64,000 nucleotides of DNA from Mesorhizobium helmanticense (GTDB taxonomy: Bacteria > Pseudomonadota > Alphaproteobacteria > Rhizobiales > Rhizobiaceae). The translations under genes were made by a program, and so were the position numbers. Of this stretch, positions 9,102 to 20,463 are shown in pieces (the stretch's first letter is position 1; the number at the start of each line of letters is the position of its first letter). The stretch covers positions 1-64,000 of the forward strand of contig NZ_PZJX01000058.1 of assembly GCF_003034915.1 (NCBI RefSeq), given 5' to 3'. The notes beneath the pieces were generated by a model. It was not told where the DNA came from, did not search any database, and worked only from the letters and a program-made list of their open reading frames with translations.

Positions 9102-10454
9102 TCAGGCGGCGCTGCGCGCTTCCGAAATGACCTCGACGATGTCGTTGACGACCGCCTCGACCAGTTGCTGGTCGTCACCTTCCGCCATGACGCGAATGAG
9201 CGGCTCCGTGCCGGACGGCCGGATGACCAGGCGCCCGGCTTTGCCGAGGCGATGGCGCGCATCCTCGATCGCCGCCTTGACCGGGGCCTCCTCGAGCGGC
9301 TTGCCGCCGGAAATATGGACGTTCTTCAGAAGCTGCGGCACCGGCTCGAACTTCTTCGACAATTCGCTGACCGGTCGGTTCTGCCGTTTGATGCAGGCGA
9401 GCACCTGCAGCGCTGAGACGAGGCCGTCGCCGGTCGTGGAAAAATCGGACAGCACGATGTGGCCCGACTGTTCGCCGCCGACATTCAGACCATGCGCGCG
9501 CATGTGCTCAACGACGTAGCGGTCGCCGACCTTGGTGCGGTGCAGTTGCAGGTTCATGTCGCCGAGGAAGCGTTCGAGGCCGAGATTGGACATCACGGTC
9601 GAGACGACGCCGCCGCCGGCCAATCGTCCGCTCTGCTGCCAGGACTCCGCAATCAGCGCCATGATCTGGTCGCCATCGACGATGGCGCCATTTTCATCGA
9701 CGATGACGACGCGGTCAGCGTCACCGTCGAGCGCGATGCCGATATCGGCGCGCACTTCGTGCACCTTCTTCTGCAGGCCGGCCGGATGGGTCGAGCCGCA
9801 TTCCTTGTTGATGTTGAAACCGTTGGGGTCGACATTGAGGGCGACGACATCGGCGCCGAGTTCCCATAGCGCCTCGGGCGCCACCTTGTAGGCGGCGCCA
9901 TTGGCGCAATCGACGACGATGCGCAGCCCCGAAAGCGACATTGACCGCGGCAGCGTGCGCTTGGCGAATTCGATATAGCGGTCATGCACGCCGTCGACGC
10001 GCTTGGCGCGGCCAAGCCCGTCCGAATCGGCGAGCGCCAGCTCGATGTCCTTGTCGAGCATCCCCTCGATGCGCTCCTCGATCTCGTCGGAGAGCTTGTA
10101 GCCGTCGGGGCCGAACAGCTTGATGCCGTTGTCGTAGTAGGGATTGTGCGAGGCCGAGATCATCACACCGATGTCGGCGCGCAGCGAGCGCACCAGCATG
10201 GCGACAGCAGGCGTCGGGATCGGGCCGAGCAGGAACACGTCCATACCGGCGGCGCACAGGCCAGCCACCATCGCATTCTCGATCATGTAGCCGGAAAGCC
10301 TGGTGTCCTTGCCGAGCACGACGCGGTGGCGGTGGCTGCCGCGCTGGAACGAAAGGCCGGCGGCCATGCCGACCCTCATGGCGACCTCCGCCGTCATTGG
10401 AAACCTGTTCGCGCGCCCGCGAATACCGTCCGTGCCGAAATAACGTCCTGCCAT
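9102..10454 (-). CDS. glmM: Phosphoglucosamine mutase
   Basis: GlmM converts glucosamine-6-phosphate to glucosamine-1-phosphate for UDP-GlcNAc, hence peptidoglycan and lipid A. The protein begins [13 protein letters not shown], the alpha-phosphohexomutase N-terminus. The phosphoserine loop is [12 protein letters not shown] near residue 100. The Mg-binding loop is DGDADRV, and the sugar-binding loop is GGEQSGH. The C-terminal phosphate-binding loop is [15 protein letters not shown]. The ATG at 10454 yields 450 residues, the family norm, with GAAGG in front. The longer frame to 10775 adds about 107 non-homologous residues and is rejected. In many alphaproteobacteria glmM follows ftsH; here the repeat-protein gene on the other strand separates them. 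Confidence 0.97.
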   Translation of the reverse strand: MAGRYFGTDGIRGRANRFPMTAEVAMRVGMAAGLSFQRGSHRHRVVLGKDTRLSGYMIENAMVAGLCAAGMDVFLLGPIPTPAVAMLVRSLRADIGVMISASHNPYYDNGIKLFGPDGYKLSDEIEERIEGMLDKDIELALADSDGLGRAKRVDGVHDRYIEFAKRTLPRSMSLSGLRIVVDCANGAAYKVAPEALWELGADVVALNVDPNGFNINKECGSTHPAGLQKKVHEVRADIGIALDGDADRVVIVDENGAIVDGDQIMALIAESWQQSGRLAGGGVVSTVMSNLGLERFLGDMNLQLHRTKVGDRYVVEHMRAHGLNVGGEQSGHIVLSDFSTTGDGLVSALQVLACIKRQNRPVSELSKKFEPVPQLLKNVHISGGKPLEEAPVKAAIEDARHRLGKAGRLVIRPSGTEPLIRVMAEGDDQQLVEAVVNDIVEVISEARSAA

Positions 10455-10896
10455 GCCAGCCACCTTCCTCGATGGTTCTTCCCGAGAACTCATGCCACAA
10501 TTGGCCTGAGCCCCTATCATCACATTGAATGATTGTGCGTTATCAATCCTTAGAAAATCATTGTTTTGTATGTTTTGTGTCACGCCGGCGCGTGGATTTA
10601 ATGCTTTCGCCAATGAGACCGCGTCGGGGTTCAGGAACTCCAGGCCAAACCGGGCGATTGCTACCACAGGACGGCCTTGCTGCGATAGACTGGTACCGGC
10701 AAAAGCGCAAATTGGTGCTAATGCATCCGCCAAAACCTCTTGCCTGGAACCGATGATCGGCAACGATTTCATCACCTTGTCGCAAAGAACGCGTTTTCTT
10801 TACGCTCCCTGCGGACTTAGCATCTGGCGCAACCGCCCGTTGAGCGCTATGGATTTGCCAGGGACATAATATGGGCGGCAGCAACGGAGAAACGCC
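10455..10896. other. Divergent intergenic region, no gene supported
   Basis: These 442 bases separate divergent glmM and the repeat-protein gene and must hold both promoters. An A/T-rich island at 10535-10590 suits the glmM promoter. Opposing open frames of about 115 codons exist on both strands (10525-10869 plus, 10558-10908 minus), but neither has a signal, domain, ribosome site or plausible composition, so I do not call them. I see no repeat. Confidence 0.5.
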
Positions 10897-11898
10897 ATGC
10901 TCATCCATCGACTTGCCACTATGACGGGCCTTGCCGTCGCGACCTTGTTCCTGGCGGCGCCGGCCAACGCGCTGACCATGGCCGAGTGCAGCACCAAGTA
11001 CAATGCGGCCAAGGATGCGGGAACACTAAACGGGCAGAACTGGAACCAGTTCCGCAAGGCCGAATGCGGTACTGACGCCAGTGCCGCCACCACTGACACC
11101 AAGCCGGCCAAGAAGACGGCAAAGGCCACCGACACGACCAAGGCCGCGGCCACGGATGACGCGGCGCCGGGCCTGACGGCGAAGGAATGCAGCACCAAAT
11201 ATCAGGCCGCGAAAGCCGCCGGTACGCTGAACGGCATGAAGTGGAACGATTTCCGCAAGACCGAATGCGCCGCCGGCGCCACCGCCGCGGTCGACACAAC
11301 GCCTGCCAAGACGACCAAGTCGTCAGCGGCGGCTGATGACGCCGCACCAGGCCTGACGGCGAAAGAATGCAGCACCAAGTATCAGGCCGCGAAAGCCGCC
11401 GGTACACTGAACGGCATGAAGTGGAACGACTTCCGCAAGAGCGAATGCGCCGCCGGCGCCAGCGCCGCGGCAGAACCCGCCAACACGACAACCACGGCAG
11501 CGACCACCACTGACACCGGCAAAGGCCTCAGCATGGCCGATTGCAGCGCCAAATATCAGGCTGCCAAGGCCGGCAACACGCTGAACGGCATGAAGTGGAA
11601 CGATTTCCGCAAGAGCGCATGCGGCGCCGGTGCATCCGACGACGACACCGTACCGGCCCCCGATGAGGCAAGCTATACCAGCGACCCGGAAACACCGACC
11701 GTCACGGCGCCCAGAGGCGTCAAGTTCCCGACGGCGATCTCGAAGAAGTTTGCCGGCGAGACTCCCGCCAAGGGCCGCATGCACACCTGCCTCGAAACCT
11801 ACTATGCCAACAAGGACGCCAATACGCTGGGCGGCCTCAAGTGGATCCAGAAAGGCGGCGGCTTCTACAGCCTGTGCAACGCCAGGCTGAAGAGCTGA
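10897..11898 (+). CDS. Secreted protein of five cysteine-paired repeat modules
   Basis: A signal peptide (MLIHRLATMTGLAVATLFLAAPANA) is followed by a modular protein of 333 residues. A core of about 33 residues, LT-x-x-ECSTKYQAAKAAGTLNG-x-KWNDFRK-x-ECA, occurs near residues 26-58, 92-125, 152-185 and 210-243. A divergent fifth copy ends the protein at 292-329. Each core carries two Cys about 26 residues apart (31/57, 98/124, 158/184, 216/242, 298/327), suited to one disulfide per module in the periplasm. Ala/Thr/Lys-rich linkers join them. Copies 2 and 3 are almost identical at the DNA level, a sign of recent internal duplication. I know single modules of this type in rhizobial secreted proteins but no function. 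It is transcribed alone and ends in a strong terminator. Confidence 0.85.
   Translation: MLIHRLATMTGLAVATLFLAAPANALTMAECSTKYNAAKDAGTLNGQNWNQFRKAECGTDASAATTDTKPAKKTAKATDTTKAAATDDAAPGLTAKECSTKYQAAKAAGTLNGMKWNDFRKTECAAGATAAVDTTPAKTTKSSAAADDAAPGLTAKECSTKYQAAKAAGTLNGMKWNDFRKSECAAGASAAAEPANTTTTAATTTDTGKGLSMADCSAKYQAAKAGNTLNGMKWNDFRKSACGAGASDDDTVPAPDEASYTSDPETPTVTAPRGVKFPTAISKKFAGETPAKGRMHTCLETYYANKDANTLGGLKWIQKGGGFYSLCNARLKS
11170..11464 (+). repeat. Near-identical tandem modules within the repeat-protein gene
   Basis: The stretches 11170-11285 and 11350-11465 differ at only a few bases over the encoded core (GGCCTGACGGCGAA, AATGCAGCACCAA, GCGAAAGCCGCCGGTAC and so on) with a 180-base period. Such identity favours slippage or recombination, so copy number may vary between strains. 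Confidence 0.8.
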
Positions 11899-11926
11899 TC
11901 GGCGACAGTACGATCTGAACGAACCG

Positions 11927-11958
11927 AAAGCCCGCGAACCGCAAGGTTCGCGGGCTTT
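11927..11958 (+). terminator. Terminator of the repeat-protein gene
   Basis: AAAGCCCGCGAACC and GGTTCGCGGGCTTT form a perfect 14-bp stem with a GCAA tetraloop, followed by TTT. It lies 28 bases past the stop codon. Confidence 0.93.
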
Positions 11959-12021
11959 TTACCGCCGCGCGGCATGTCGGCTGAGTCGAAGCAGTTGGCG
12001 ATGACATTCGCGAGCGCTGGT

Positions 12022-12189
12022 GCCGCCCCCTCACCTGCCTGCCGGCATCATCTCCCGTATAGTGACGGGGGGCGCTGTCAAGAACGATTCCGTCAATCAC
12101 CAACGTTGCGGGAAAGGCGCCGAGGTCGCGGCCAGCGCCCTTCTCGCCGTCACTATACGGGGAGGTGCCGGCAGGCGGTGAGGGGCAGC
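12022..12189. repeat. 168-bp imperfect inverted-repeat element (MITE-like)
   Basis: A left arm (12022-12077) and a right arm (12133-12189), each about 56 bases, are imperfect inverse copies. Both contain CCTGCCGGCA, CTCCC, GTATAGTGACGG and GGGCGCTG in order. A unique 55-base centre separates them. It sits in the non-coding gap between the convergent repeat-protein gene and ftsH. There is no ORF and I did not find a flanking direct repeat. Similar CTGCCGGC/CTCCCC palindromes are frequent in mesorhizobial genomes; a non-autonomous mobile element is my inference. Confidence 0.65.
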
Positions 12190-12297
12190 ACCAGCTTCGA
12201 CAATCGGTCCGTCCTGACGTCAGATCCAAGCGAACAGCACCCACCCTTGCGGCAAGATTTCAAGCTACGACTGACCGACCGACAAGGCCTTCCAAGC

Positions 12298-12327
12298 AAA
12301 AACGCCGCGGTCCAGCCGCGGCGTTTC
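12298..12327 (-). terminator. Terminator of the tol-ftsH block
   Basis: AACGCCGCGG and CCGCGGCGTT form a perfect 10-bp stem with a 5-base loop, and TTTTTGC follows on the minus strand, 23 bases after the ftsH stop. Confidence 0.9.
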
Positions 12328-12349
12328 GAAATCAATGTCCTGGCCGAAC

Positions 12350-14278
<1,929 letters not shown>

Positions 14279-14399
14279 CAATTGTCCCGTTGGCGTCCGC
14301 TGGCGGACACGCGTCATGAGAGGAAGCTTTGGCCTAACATAGGGAGAGCGCCTCCCCTTGCCAAGCTAAACAGCATGTCTCGGTTAAGCTTTCGCCCCA

Positions 14400-15791
14400 T
14401 CATGAACCGGCACTGCGGCGGCCGAAAGGCAGAGCCGGAGCAGGCGGTGCGCCGACAAGCTCGGCAACCGCCCCGGCCGGCGCCAGGTCGAAGGACGGCA
14501 GGAAGCGGGCAAAGGGCGCAACGACCGGCTGGCAGGCGACGGCGGCCGAAACCTGGCTATTCCCCGATAAACCAAGGCATTTGCCGCCGCACCACAGCGC
14601 CGGTTCGGCCGCCAGCGCAGCGCGGACGAGGCTTGGTGGCTTTCCGTCCCTGGCATTTGCGTGCTTTGCGGCAGCGGCCGTCCCGAGGGGCGCGATCGAC
14701 AGCGATGCGATCACCGATGCGTCTAATTTGTCGCTCAATGTGATCCGCTGGCGGCCATCCCAGAGGGCATTTTCCTCTGCTGGAGCCGCGGGTGGCAGGT
14801 TGCGGGTTTCGCGACGCAGGAAGATGCCGGCGCGCCGCGCGTCGACTGCCGTCCGCGACAATGTGGCGCGAAACGGGGTGGCGCCAAACAGTTCGCCCCT
14901 CAGCCGGTCGAACAAGACTTCGCTGCGGGCCTGGTCGGGCAGGAAGCCAACGCCGCCGACGGTCGCCAGCAGGATGCGCAATGCATAGACGGCAGCCTGG
15001 TTGTCGCCGGATGCCATAAGGTGCGGATCGAGGCGGATGAGACCATCGGCCGGCTGGGAGGCGTGACTGCGGATCAGCGCGGCCGCCCGACGGCCAAGCT
15101 CTTCGCGCTCGGTGGCCGCGCGGCCGGCCAGCGCTAGCGCGTTGCCCATGCGCTGTCCGCCGTCCGCGGCCGAGAGCGCTGCGCGGATGCGAGGCCGCTC
15201 GAAAGCATCGTCCTCATTGGTAGGATCTTCGGCCCAGCCGACATTTGCGCGCCGCAGGATTTCGCGCAGGACCCCCCGCCGTGTACCGAGCAGCGGCCTT
15301 ACGATCCAGATTTGCCAATCATAGAGGGTAGCCGGCGCCATACCGGCAAGGCCTCGTCCTTCCTCCTCGTCACGTGCTTGTCGCATCAGCACGGTCTCGG
15401 CCTGGTCGTCGGCCGTGTGCCCGGTCAGGATCAGGCCAATGCCTTCCCCCTCGGCGGCCTCGGCCAGCAGCCGATAGCGTGCCTCGCGCGCGGCGGCGGG
15501 CAGGCCGGTCGAAGGCTTAGGCCCAGACCAGGCCAGGATCCGATGGGCAATGCCGCGTTCCGCGCAGACGCCGGCCACGGATCGCGCCTCACTCGCCGCA
15601 TCCGGTCGCAGGCCGTGATCGATCGTCACCGCCAGCAGTTTCGTTGCGGGTGCGGTACGGTCGAGATGGTCTTTGAGGAGCAGAAGGAGGGCGGTCGAAT
15701 CGCTGCCGCCGGACACGGCTGCAACAGCGCCGTTGGTAAAATCGATCTCAGAAAAAAGGCGTTCCGAAAGATCAGGCTCGGTTTCGAGCAT
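14400..15791 (-). CDS. tilS: tRNA(Ile)-lysidine synthase
   Basis: TilS modifies C34 of the CAU-anticodon tRNA-Ile with lysine using ATP, switching decoding from AUG to AUA, and is essential in most bacteria. The PP-loop signature AAVSGGSDSTALLLLL is near residue 30. TILS-type motifs TGHTADDQAETVLMR and RPLLGTRRGVLREIL follow. The 463-residue protein has the extended C-terminal part, which is Ala-rich and poorly conserved. ATG at 15791 is preferred because the PP-loop then sits at the usual distance. Its leader is made of a family A repeat fragment and lacks a good Shine-Dalgarno, so a nearby TTG (15794) is possible. It sits between cpoB and ftsH. Confidence 0.92.
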   Translation of the reverse strand: MLETEPDLSERLFSEIDFTNGAVAAVSGGSDSTALLLLLKDHLDRTAPATKLLAVTIDHGLRPDAASEARSVAGVCAERGIAHRILAWSGPKPSTGLPAAAREARYRLLAEAAEGEGIGLILTGHTADDQAETVLMRQARDEEEGRGLAGMAPATLYDWQIWIVRPLLGTRRGVLREILRRANVGWAEDPTNEDDAFERPRIRAALSAADGGQRMGNALALAGRAATEREELGRRAAALIRSHASQPADGLIRLDPHLMASGDNQAAVYALRILLATVGGVGFLPDQARSEVLFDRLRGELFGATPFRATLSRTAVDARRAGIFLRRETRNLPPAAPAEENALWDGRQRITLSDKLDASVIASLSIAPLGTAAAAKHANARDGKPPSLVRAALAAEPALWCGGKCLGLSGNSQVSAAVACQPVVAPFARFLPSFDLAPAGAVAELVGAPPAPALPFGRRSAGS

Positions 15792-15794
15792 CAA

Positions 15795-15834
15795 TGCATG
15801 TCGCCCAAAAGCGGAGCCGGGGCAACCACATGCA
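15795..15834. repeat. Dispersed palindromic repeat (family A), copy 3, fragment at the tilS start
   Basis: TGCATGTCGCCCAAAAGCGG ... GGGGCAACCACATGCA keeps both ends of the first module with a changed centre. It begins three bases upstream of the tilS ATG and fills almost the whole 52-base gap to cpoB, so it supplies the tilS translation leader. Confidence 0.6.
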
Positions 15835-15843
15835 AGAGAAAAA

Positions 15844-16944
15844 CTAGCACGCCGCCAGCGCCCTTTCCTGCTTGACGCGTTCCTTGAGCGCACCCGAGAT
15901 GCCGGGATAACGCTTGCCGATTTCACCGAAGGTGGCGCAGGCCACGTCGCGCTGGTTCAACCCGACCAGCGACACGCCGAGCTTCAGCAGCATGTCCGGC
16001 GCCTTCTTGGCCTTCGGATAGTCCTTGCTGGCGGCGAGGAACGTCTCGGCCGCGTCGCGGTATTTCTGCTGTCCGAGCAGCGATTCACCCAGCCAGTAAT
16101 GCGCGTCCGCCGCCTTGGCGTCCTTGGGGAAACGAGCGATATGATCGCGAAACCCCTGTTCGGCGGTGCTGTAGTCGCCAGACAGGATGAACTGGTAGGA
16201 GTTGCGGTAGAGCTCCTCCGGGTCATTGGTCGAAGGCAGCGCCGCGACCACCGTGCCATCGGCCTTGCCGGTATTTGCGCTGGCGGCCGGGGCGCCGGTG
16301 GCCGGTGCGGTAGACTCTGCCGGAGCCGTCGCCTGCGTGGTGCCGTCGGCGTTGACCACATTGCCGTTCTTGTCGACGGTGATGGTGCCGAATGTCTTCG
16401 GCGGTGCGCCGGTCACTACCTTGCCGGGATCGCCTGTGGGCGATTCGACGATGACCTCTCCGGCGCTCTGGCCACCGGCGGGTGGTGTAGCCGCGTCGGC
16501 CGGTGCCTGCGTCGCCGGAGCCTCGGCGACGCTGCTGTCGGTGTTGTTATCCTGAGGAGCGGCTTCCGACTTCTTCTGCTCGGGCGGCTGCTGCGCGCCC
16601 TGCGAACCGCCTTCCAACTGCTGGAAGCGGAATTCGTTGTCTTCCTGCTGCTTGCGGATCTGTTCCTGCATCTGCAGGATCTGGAAATTGAGTTCCTCGA
16701 TCTTGCCGTTCATCTGCCGGAGCTGGTCTTCCAGGCCGGTGACTCCGGCGCCGTCCTGTTGCGCGACCTGCTGTTGGTCCGCCTTCTCTTTCTGGCCAAA
16801 AATACCCAACGTTGGCAGGTGGAAGGAAAACCCGCTGTCTGCTGGCTGCCCGGTGCTGCTTGCCCCGGTACCGCTAGCAAATGCGGCGACGCTTGATACG
16901 AGCAGCAGCGCAAGCGTGCCGCTCAAGACCGATCTGAAATGCAT
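15844..16944 (-). CDS. cpoB: Cell division coordinator CpoB (YbgF), Tol-Pal associated
   Basis: CpoB is periplasmic and, in E. coli, links peptidoglycan synthesis to Tol-driven outer-membrane constriction. Signal peptide MHFRSVLSGTLALLLVSSVAAFA. A coiled coil follows (residues about 70-110: VTGLEDQLRQMNGKIEELNF and following heptads), then an Ala/Pro/Thr-rich linker of about 120 residues. A C-terminal TPR domain starts near 235 (DPEELYRNSYQFILSGDY ... GFRDHIARFPKDAKAADAHYWLGESLLGQ). The linker is longer than in E. coli, which is common in rhizobia. It follows pal by 227 bases, with a terminator between, so it may also have its own promoter. Confidence 0.93.
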   Translation of the reverse strand: MHFRSVLSGTLALLLVSSVAAFASGTGASSTGQPADSGFSFHLPTLGIFGQKEKADQQQVAQQDGAGVTGLEDQLRQMNGKIEELNFQILQMQEQIRKQQEDNEFRFQQLEGGSQGAQQPPEQKKSEAAPQDNNTDSSVAEAPATQAPADAATPPAGGQSAGEVIVESPTGDPGKVVTGAPPKTFGTITVDKNGNVVNADGTTQATAPAESTAPATGAPAASANTGKADGTVVAALPSTNDPEELYRNSYQFILSGDYSTAEQGFRDHIARFPKDAKAADAHYWLGESLLGQQKYRDAAETFLAASKDYPKAKKAPDMLLKLGVSLVGLNQRDVACATFGEIGKRYPGISGALKERVKQERALAAC

Positions 16945-17067
16945 GTGCCTCTCGCCGTGAAAATCGTTAGCCTTTTGCGCCCTGCGGTCGGAGTGGGACC
17001 AAGCGCCCTCGGCTCATAGCAGGGCGTGAGACTTCGGCCAAATTTTGTTTCAGGAGGTCACATATGA

Positions 17068-17092
17068 AAAAGGCGGCCAGATGGCCGCCCTT
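17068..17092 (-). terminator. Terminator after pal
   Basis: GGCGGCC and GGCCGCC form a 7-bp stem with the loop AGAT, followed by TTTTTCAT on the minus strand. It sits between pal and cpoB and would partly separate them. Confidence 0.8.
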
Positions 17093-17171
17093 TCGCATCG
17101 ACATGTGGCATTTCTGCCGACTACAGCGCCGCCTGTCCTTGGACGTGAACGACGGTTTAGCCCTTTTGAAC

Positions 17172-17681
17172 CTAGGAGCCCGCACCGCCGCCAAGCGTGG
17201 TGACGGCGCGGCGGTTCTGCGACCAGCAGGAGATGTCGTCGCAGACCGCGACCGGACGCTCCTTGCCGTAGGAGATTGTCTTCAGGCGGCTGGCCGAAAC
17301 GCCCCGGGCGACGAGGAAGTCGCGGGTGGCTGCGGCGCGGCGGGCGCCGAGCGCCAGATTGTATTCGCGCGTGCCGCGCTCGTCGGCATGGCCTTCGACA
17401 ACGATGGCATACTGCTTGTACTGGTTCAGCCACTGCGCCTGGCGCGACAGCGTCGTCTGCGCGTCGGCGCGGATCGAGGACGAATCCGTATCGAAGAAGA
17501 TGCGGTCGCCGATGTTGACGGTAAAGTCCTGGGCCGATCCGGGTGTGGCAGCACCTGCGCCGTTGAGGCCAAGGTCGGCGGCACTGTTCGGGGTCTTCTT
17601 CGAGGCGCAACCGGTGATGGCGAGCATCGCGACAAGCGCGATCATCACCGGGTTTGTGGTAAGTCTTGCGATACGGCTCAT
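17172..17681 (-). CDS. pal: Peptidoglycan-associated lipoprotein Pal
   Basis: Pal is an outer-membrane lipoprotein that binds peptidoglycan and TolB. Start at 17681 (MSRIARLTTN), preceded by AAGGAGAGG, gives 169 residues. The lipobox is ITGC, with Cys near residue 25 as the lipidated residue. The OmpA-like domain follows: DRIFFDTDSSSI, VEGHADERGTREYNLALGARRA (the TERGT-like peptidoglycan-binding loop with Asp and Arg), and SYGKERPV. It is the last gene of tolQRAB-pal, 265 bases after tolB with a terminator between. CtrA-like half-sites (GGTTAACC at 17738) lie in that gap, which hints at a separate pal promoter. Confidence 0.97.
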   Translation of the reverse strand: MSRIARLTTNPVMIALVAMLAITGCASKKTPNSAADLGLNGAGAATPGSAQDFTVNIGDRIFFDTDSSSIRADAQTTLSRQAQWLNQYKQYAIVVEGHADERGTREYNLALGARRAAATRDFLVARGVSASRLKTISYGKERPVAVCDDISCWSQNRRAVTTLGGGAGS

Positions 17682-17867
17682 GCCGCCTCTCCTTCGCATT
17701 TCGAGTGATTTCGTTGATCACCCAGTAACCACGTTTGGGTTAACCGGCATTCAAGAAACACGGTTAAAATTTGGTTTCGGCCGCCCCGTCCGCAGCCAAA
17801 ATGACCGAGCGCCACAGTGGTCGCGGACCGTAGGCGGAAATGCGGCCAAAAGGCGTCTTTGACGTGA

Positions 17868-17891
17868 AAAAAGCCCCAAATCGGGGCTTTT
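17868..17891 (-). terminator. Terminator after tolB
   Basis: AAAAGCCCC and GGGGCTTTT form a 9-bp stem with a short loop, then TTTTTTCACG on the minus strand. It separates tolB from pal. Confidence 0.88.
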
Positions 17892-17946
17892 GAGATACTG
17901 TTGCCAAGTTGCAACGAAGCGAGGCCGGCCAAAAAAACGCTTTGGT

Positions 17947-19257
17947 TTACTCCAGCAGCGGCGACCAAGCCGGGTCAGATGCGAAGTTCGCCGTCGGGAT
18001 CGACTGTTCGTTGCGACCGGTGAGATCGACAGAAATCAGCTTCGGCCCCCCGGCCGAATCGCGGAAGAACATCAGCACGCGGCCATTCGGCGCCCAGGTC
18101 GGCCCCTCCTGCTGGAAGCCGGAGGAGAGAATCCGCTCGCCCGAACCGTCAGTCTTCATGACGCCGATCTGGAATTCGCCGCCGGTCTGCTTGGTGAAGG
18201 CGATGAGGTCGCCGCGCGGCGACCACACCGGCGTCGAATAGACGCCGTCGCCAAAGGAGATACGGGTCTGGCCCGAGCCGTCGGCGCCCATCACATAGAT
18301 CTGCGCGCGGCCGCCGCGGTCCGAGGTGAATACGACCTGGCTGCCGTCGGGCGAATAGGATGGTGAGGTGTCTATGGCCGTCGAATTGGTCAGCCTAGTG
18401 GTCGAGCGGCTTCGCAGATCCATGGCGAAGATGTTGGAATTGCCGTCGTCGCGCAGCAGGCTCATGATCACCTTCTGGCCGTCGGGCGAAAAGCGCGGCG
18501 CAAAGGTCATGCCGGGGAAGTTGCCGACCAGTTCGCGCTGCCCGGTCTCGATCTGCAGGAGATAGACCTTCGGCTGGCCGCTCTCGTACGACATGTAGGT
18601 GATTTCCTGCCGGTTCGGCGAGAAACGCGGGGTCAGCACGATAGACTTGCCGTTCGAGAGATAGCGGACGTTGGCGCCATCCTGGTCCATGATGGCGAGC
18701 CGCTTCTTGCGCGCGTTCTTGGCGCCGGATTCGTCGATGAAGACGACGCGTGTGTCGAAATAGCCCTTCTCGCCGGTCAGCCGCTCATAGATGGCGTCGG
18801 CGATGATATGAGCCACGCGCCGCTGATTGGCATCGTTGGCAAAGAACTGTTCGCCCGACATCTGCTGGCCGGCGAAAGTGTCCCAAAGCCGGTATTGGGC
18901 GCGGATGCGGCCGTCGGCTTCCTTGGTAACGCTGCCAGTAACCAGCGCCTGCGCATTGATCACCTTCCAGTCGTCAAAGCGCGGTGTCGCATCCGGACTG
19001 GAGATCTTCTCAATGAAGGCACTCTTGTCGATCGGCGCGAACAGGCCGGAGCGTTTCAGATCGGCGCTGACGATGCCGGAAATCTCCGCACCCAGCGCAT
19101 CGCCACCCTGGAAATCGGTGATGGCGATCGGCAGCGGCTCGACATTGCCCTTGTTGACGTTGAGCTCAACCAGCGCATACGCGGGCAAGGTGGCGGCAGC
19201 GGTCATGCCCAGCGCCATCGCTGCGATCGTCAGGAGCGGCTTGAGAATGGATTTCAT
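17947..19257 (-). CDS. tolB: Tol-Pal system protein TolB
   Basis: TolB is the periplasmic partner of Pal and TolA. A signal peptide ([28 protein letters not shown]) is followed by the N-terminal domain ([21 protein letters not shown]). A six-bladed beta-propeller has the repeated motif F-S-P-D/N-G ([73 protein letters not shown]). Start at 19257 gives 436 residues. Longer readings overlap tolA and lack a signal. It follows tolA by 41 bases. Confidence 0.97.
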   Translation of the reverse strand: MKSILKPLLTIAAMALGMTAAATLPAYALVELNVNKGNVEPLPIAITDFQGGDALGAEISGIVSADLKRSGLFAPIDKSAFIEKISSPDATPRFDDWKVINAQALVTGSVTKEADGRIRAQYRLWDTFAGQQMSGEQFFANDANQRRVAHIIADAIYERLTGEKGYFDTRVVFIDESGAKNARKKRLAIMDQDGANVRYLSNGKSIVLTPRFSPNRQEITYMSYESGQPKVYLLQIETGQRELVGNFPGMTFAPRFSPDGQKVIMSLLRDDGNSNIFAMDLRSRSTTRLTNSTAIDTSPSYSPDGSQVVFTSDRGGRAQIYVMGADGSGQTRISFGDGVYSTPVWSPRGDLIAFTKQTGGEFQIGVMKTDGSGERILSSGFQQEGPTWAPNGRVLMFFRDSAGGPKLISVDLTGRNEQSIPTANFASDPAWSPLLE

Positions 19258-19298
19258 ATCTTCTCGCTTCTCTTCCTTGATTGTGTGGACGCCGTGGC

Positions 19299-20456
19299 CT
19301 AGAGGCCAAGCATCTCCCTTGGGTCGAACGTGACCCGGATGTCGGACCAGATATCCTGCTTGCCGGCCGGAACTTGCAGGCCCGCCACATCGCATTTCTG
19401 AACCGCGCGCACGGCACTTTCGTCGAACGGTCGGTTGCCGCTCGATTTTTCGACGGCCGGCCGGCCGGTCAGCTTGCCGGAGGCGTCCAGATTGAACCGG
19501 ACCACGACGACGAAATTCTCCGAACCCTCAAGCCCGACCGGAAGGGTCCAGCAACCGCCGAGTTGAGACTCCAATGCTCCCTGCTCCGACCTGGAGAGCT
19601 TCTGGCCCTGGTCCTTTTCGCCGCCGAGCGAGGACTGCTGGGTCGAGCGCTTGGCGCCGCCGCCCGACGGCTTCTGCTTGTCGAGCAGCGCGGATATTTC
19701 ATCGGCATTGAATTGCTTGTCGTCCGATTTCGGCTTGGACGAGGCTTCCTTGACCGGCTTGTCGGCATCTTTGCGGTCCGGCGCCTTGGCGCTTTCGGCC
19801 TGGGCTGGCTGCGGCTTCGGGCGAGCTTGAGGCGCCGGCGCTGAATCCGGCAGCTGCGTCGTCTCGGTCGGCGGCTCCTGGGCAATCGCCTCGGCCACGG
19901 CATCGGGCTTGACCTCGGGTTTCGGCTCGATCGCGGCGGTCTTGTCCTGCGGCGGGGCCGGGGGCGGCTCCTTGGCCGGTGTCGGCTTGGGCTCCGCCTG
20001 CTTGACCGGCTCGGGCTTGACCTCTTCCTTCGGCTGCGGCACCGGCGCCACCTCCGTCGCCGGAACCGGCTTCGGCTGTTCCTTCGGCTTCGGCACGTCC
20101 TCGGGCCTGGGCTTTTCGACTGGCGTCGGCGCAGGCGGTGGTGCTTCCGCCAGATCGACAGGCTTGGGCTTGGCTTCGTCCGTTATCGGCTTGTCGGTAT
20201 CGACGCTGTTTTCGCCGACCTTCTGGGCATCGGGCACGATATCCGGTCGCTTGGTCGGCGTCGGCGCCGGCTTCTCGTGCATCACCGCTTTCTTGTCGCC
20301 CTGCAGAACCTGAGCCATCTCTTCCATCGGCACGATGTCGACCGCCACCGATTCCACATCGGAGGCGGGCATCGCGGGCGGTGATGACAAGGTGAAGAGG
20401 CCGAAGGCCAGCGCCACCGTATGCAAGATCACCGATGTGGTGAGGCCGGTCCTCAT
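19299..20456 (-). CDS. tolA: Tol-Pal protein TolA, alphaproteobacterial type
   Basis: TolA spans the periplasm and couples the TolQR motor to Pal. One N-terminal transmembrane helix ([19 protein letters not shown]) precedes about 240 residues of Pro/Lys/Glu-rich repeats ([20 protein letters not shown] and similar), then a small C-terminal domain with the TonB/TolA-like fold ([20 protein letters not shown] ... AVRAVQKCD). Two Cys, in GGCW and QKCD, may form a disulfide as in other TolA C-terminal domains. The proline-rich linker in place of the E. coli Ala/Lys helix is usual for alphaproteobacteria. It lies 7 bases after tolR. Confidence 0.94.
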   Translation of the reverse strand: MRTGLTTSVILHTVALAFGLFTLSSPPAMPASDVESVAVDIVPMEEMAQVLQGDKKAVMHEKPAPTPTKRPDIVPDAQKVGENSVDTDKPITDEAKPKPVDLAEAPPPAPTPVEKPRPEDVPKPKEQPKPVPATEVAPVPQPKEEVKPEPVKQAEPKPTPAKEPPPAPPQDKTAAIEPKPEVKPDAVAEAIAQEPPTETTQLPDSAPAPQARPKPQPAQAESAKAPDRKDADKPVKEASSKPKSDDKQFNADEISALLDKQKPSGGGAKRSTQQSSLGGEKDQGQKLSRSEQGALESQLGGCWTLPVGLEGSENFVVVVRFNLDASGKLTGRPAVEKSSGNRPFDESAVRAVQKCDVAGLQVPAGKQDIWSDIRVTFDPREMLGL

Positions 20457-20463
20457 CTTGGCG

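Noticed and set aside
10525-10908. Overlapping frames of about 115 codons on both strands between glmM and the repeat-protein gene
   Set aside because: No ribosome site, no recognisable protein features, and the two exclude each other. The interval must also hold two promoters.
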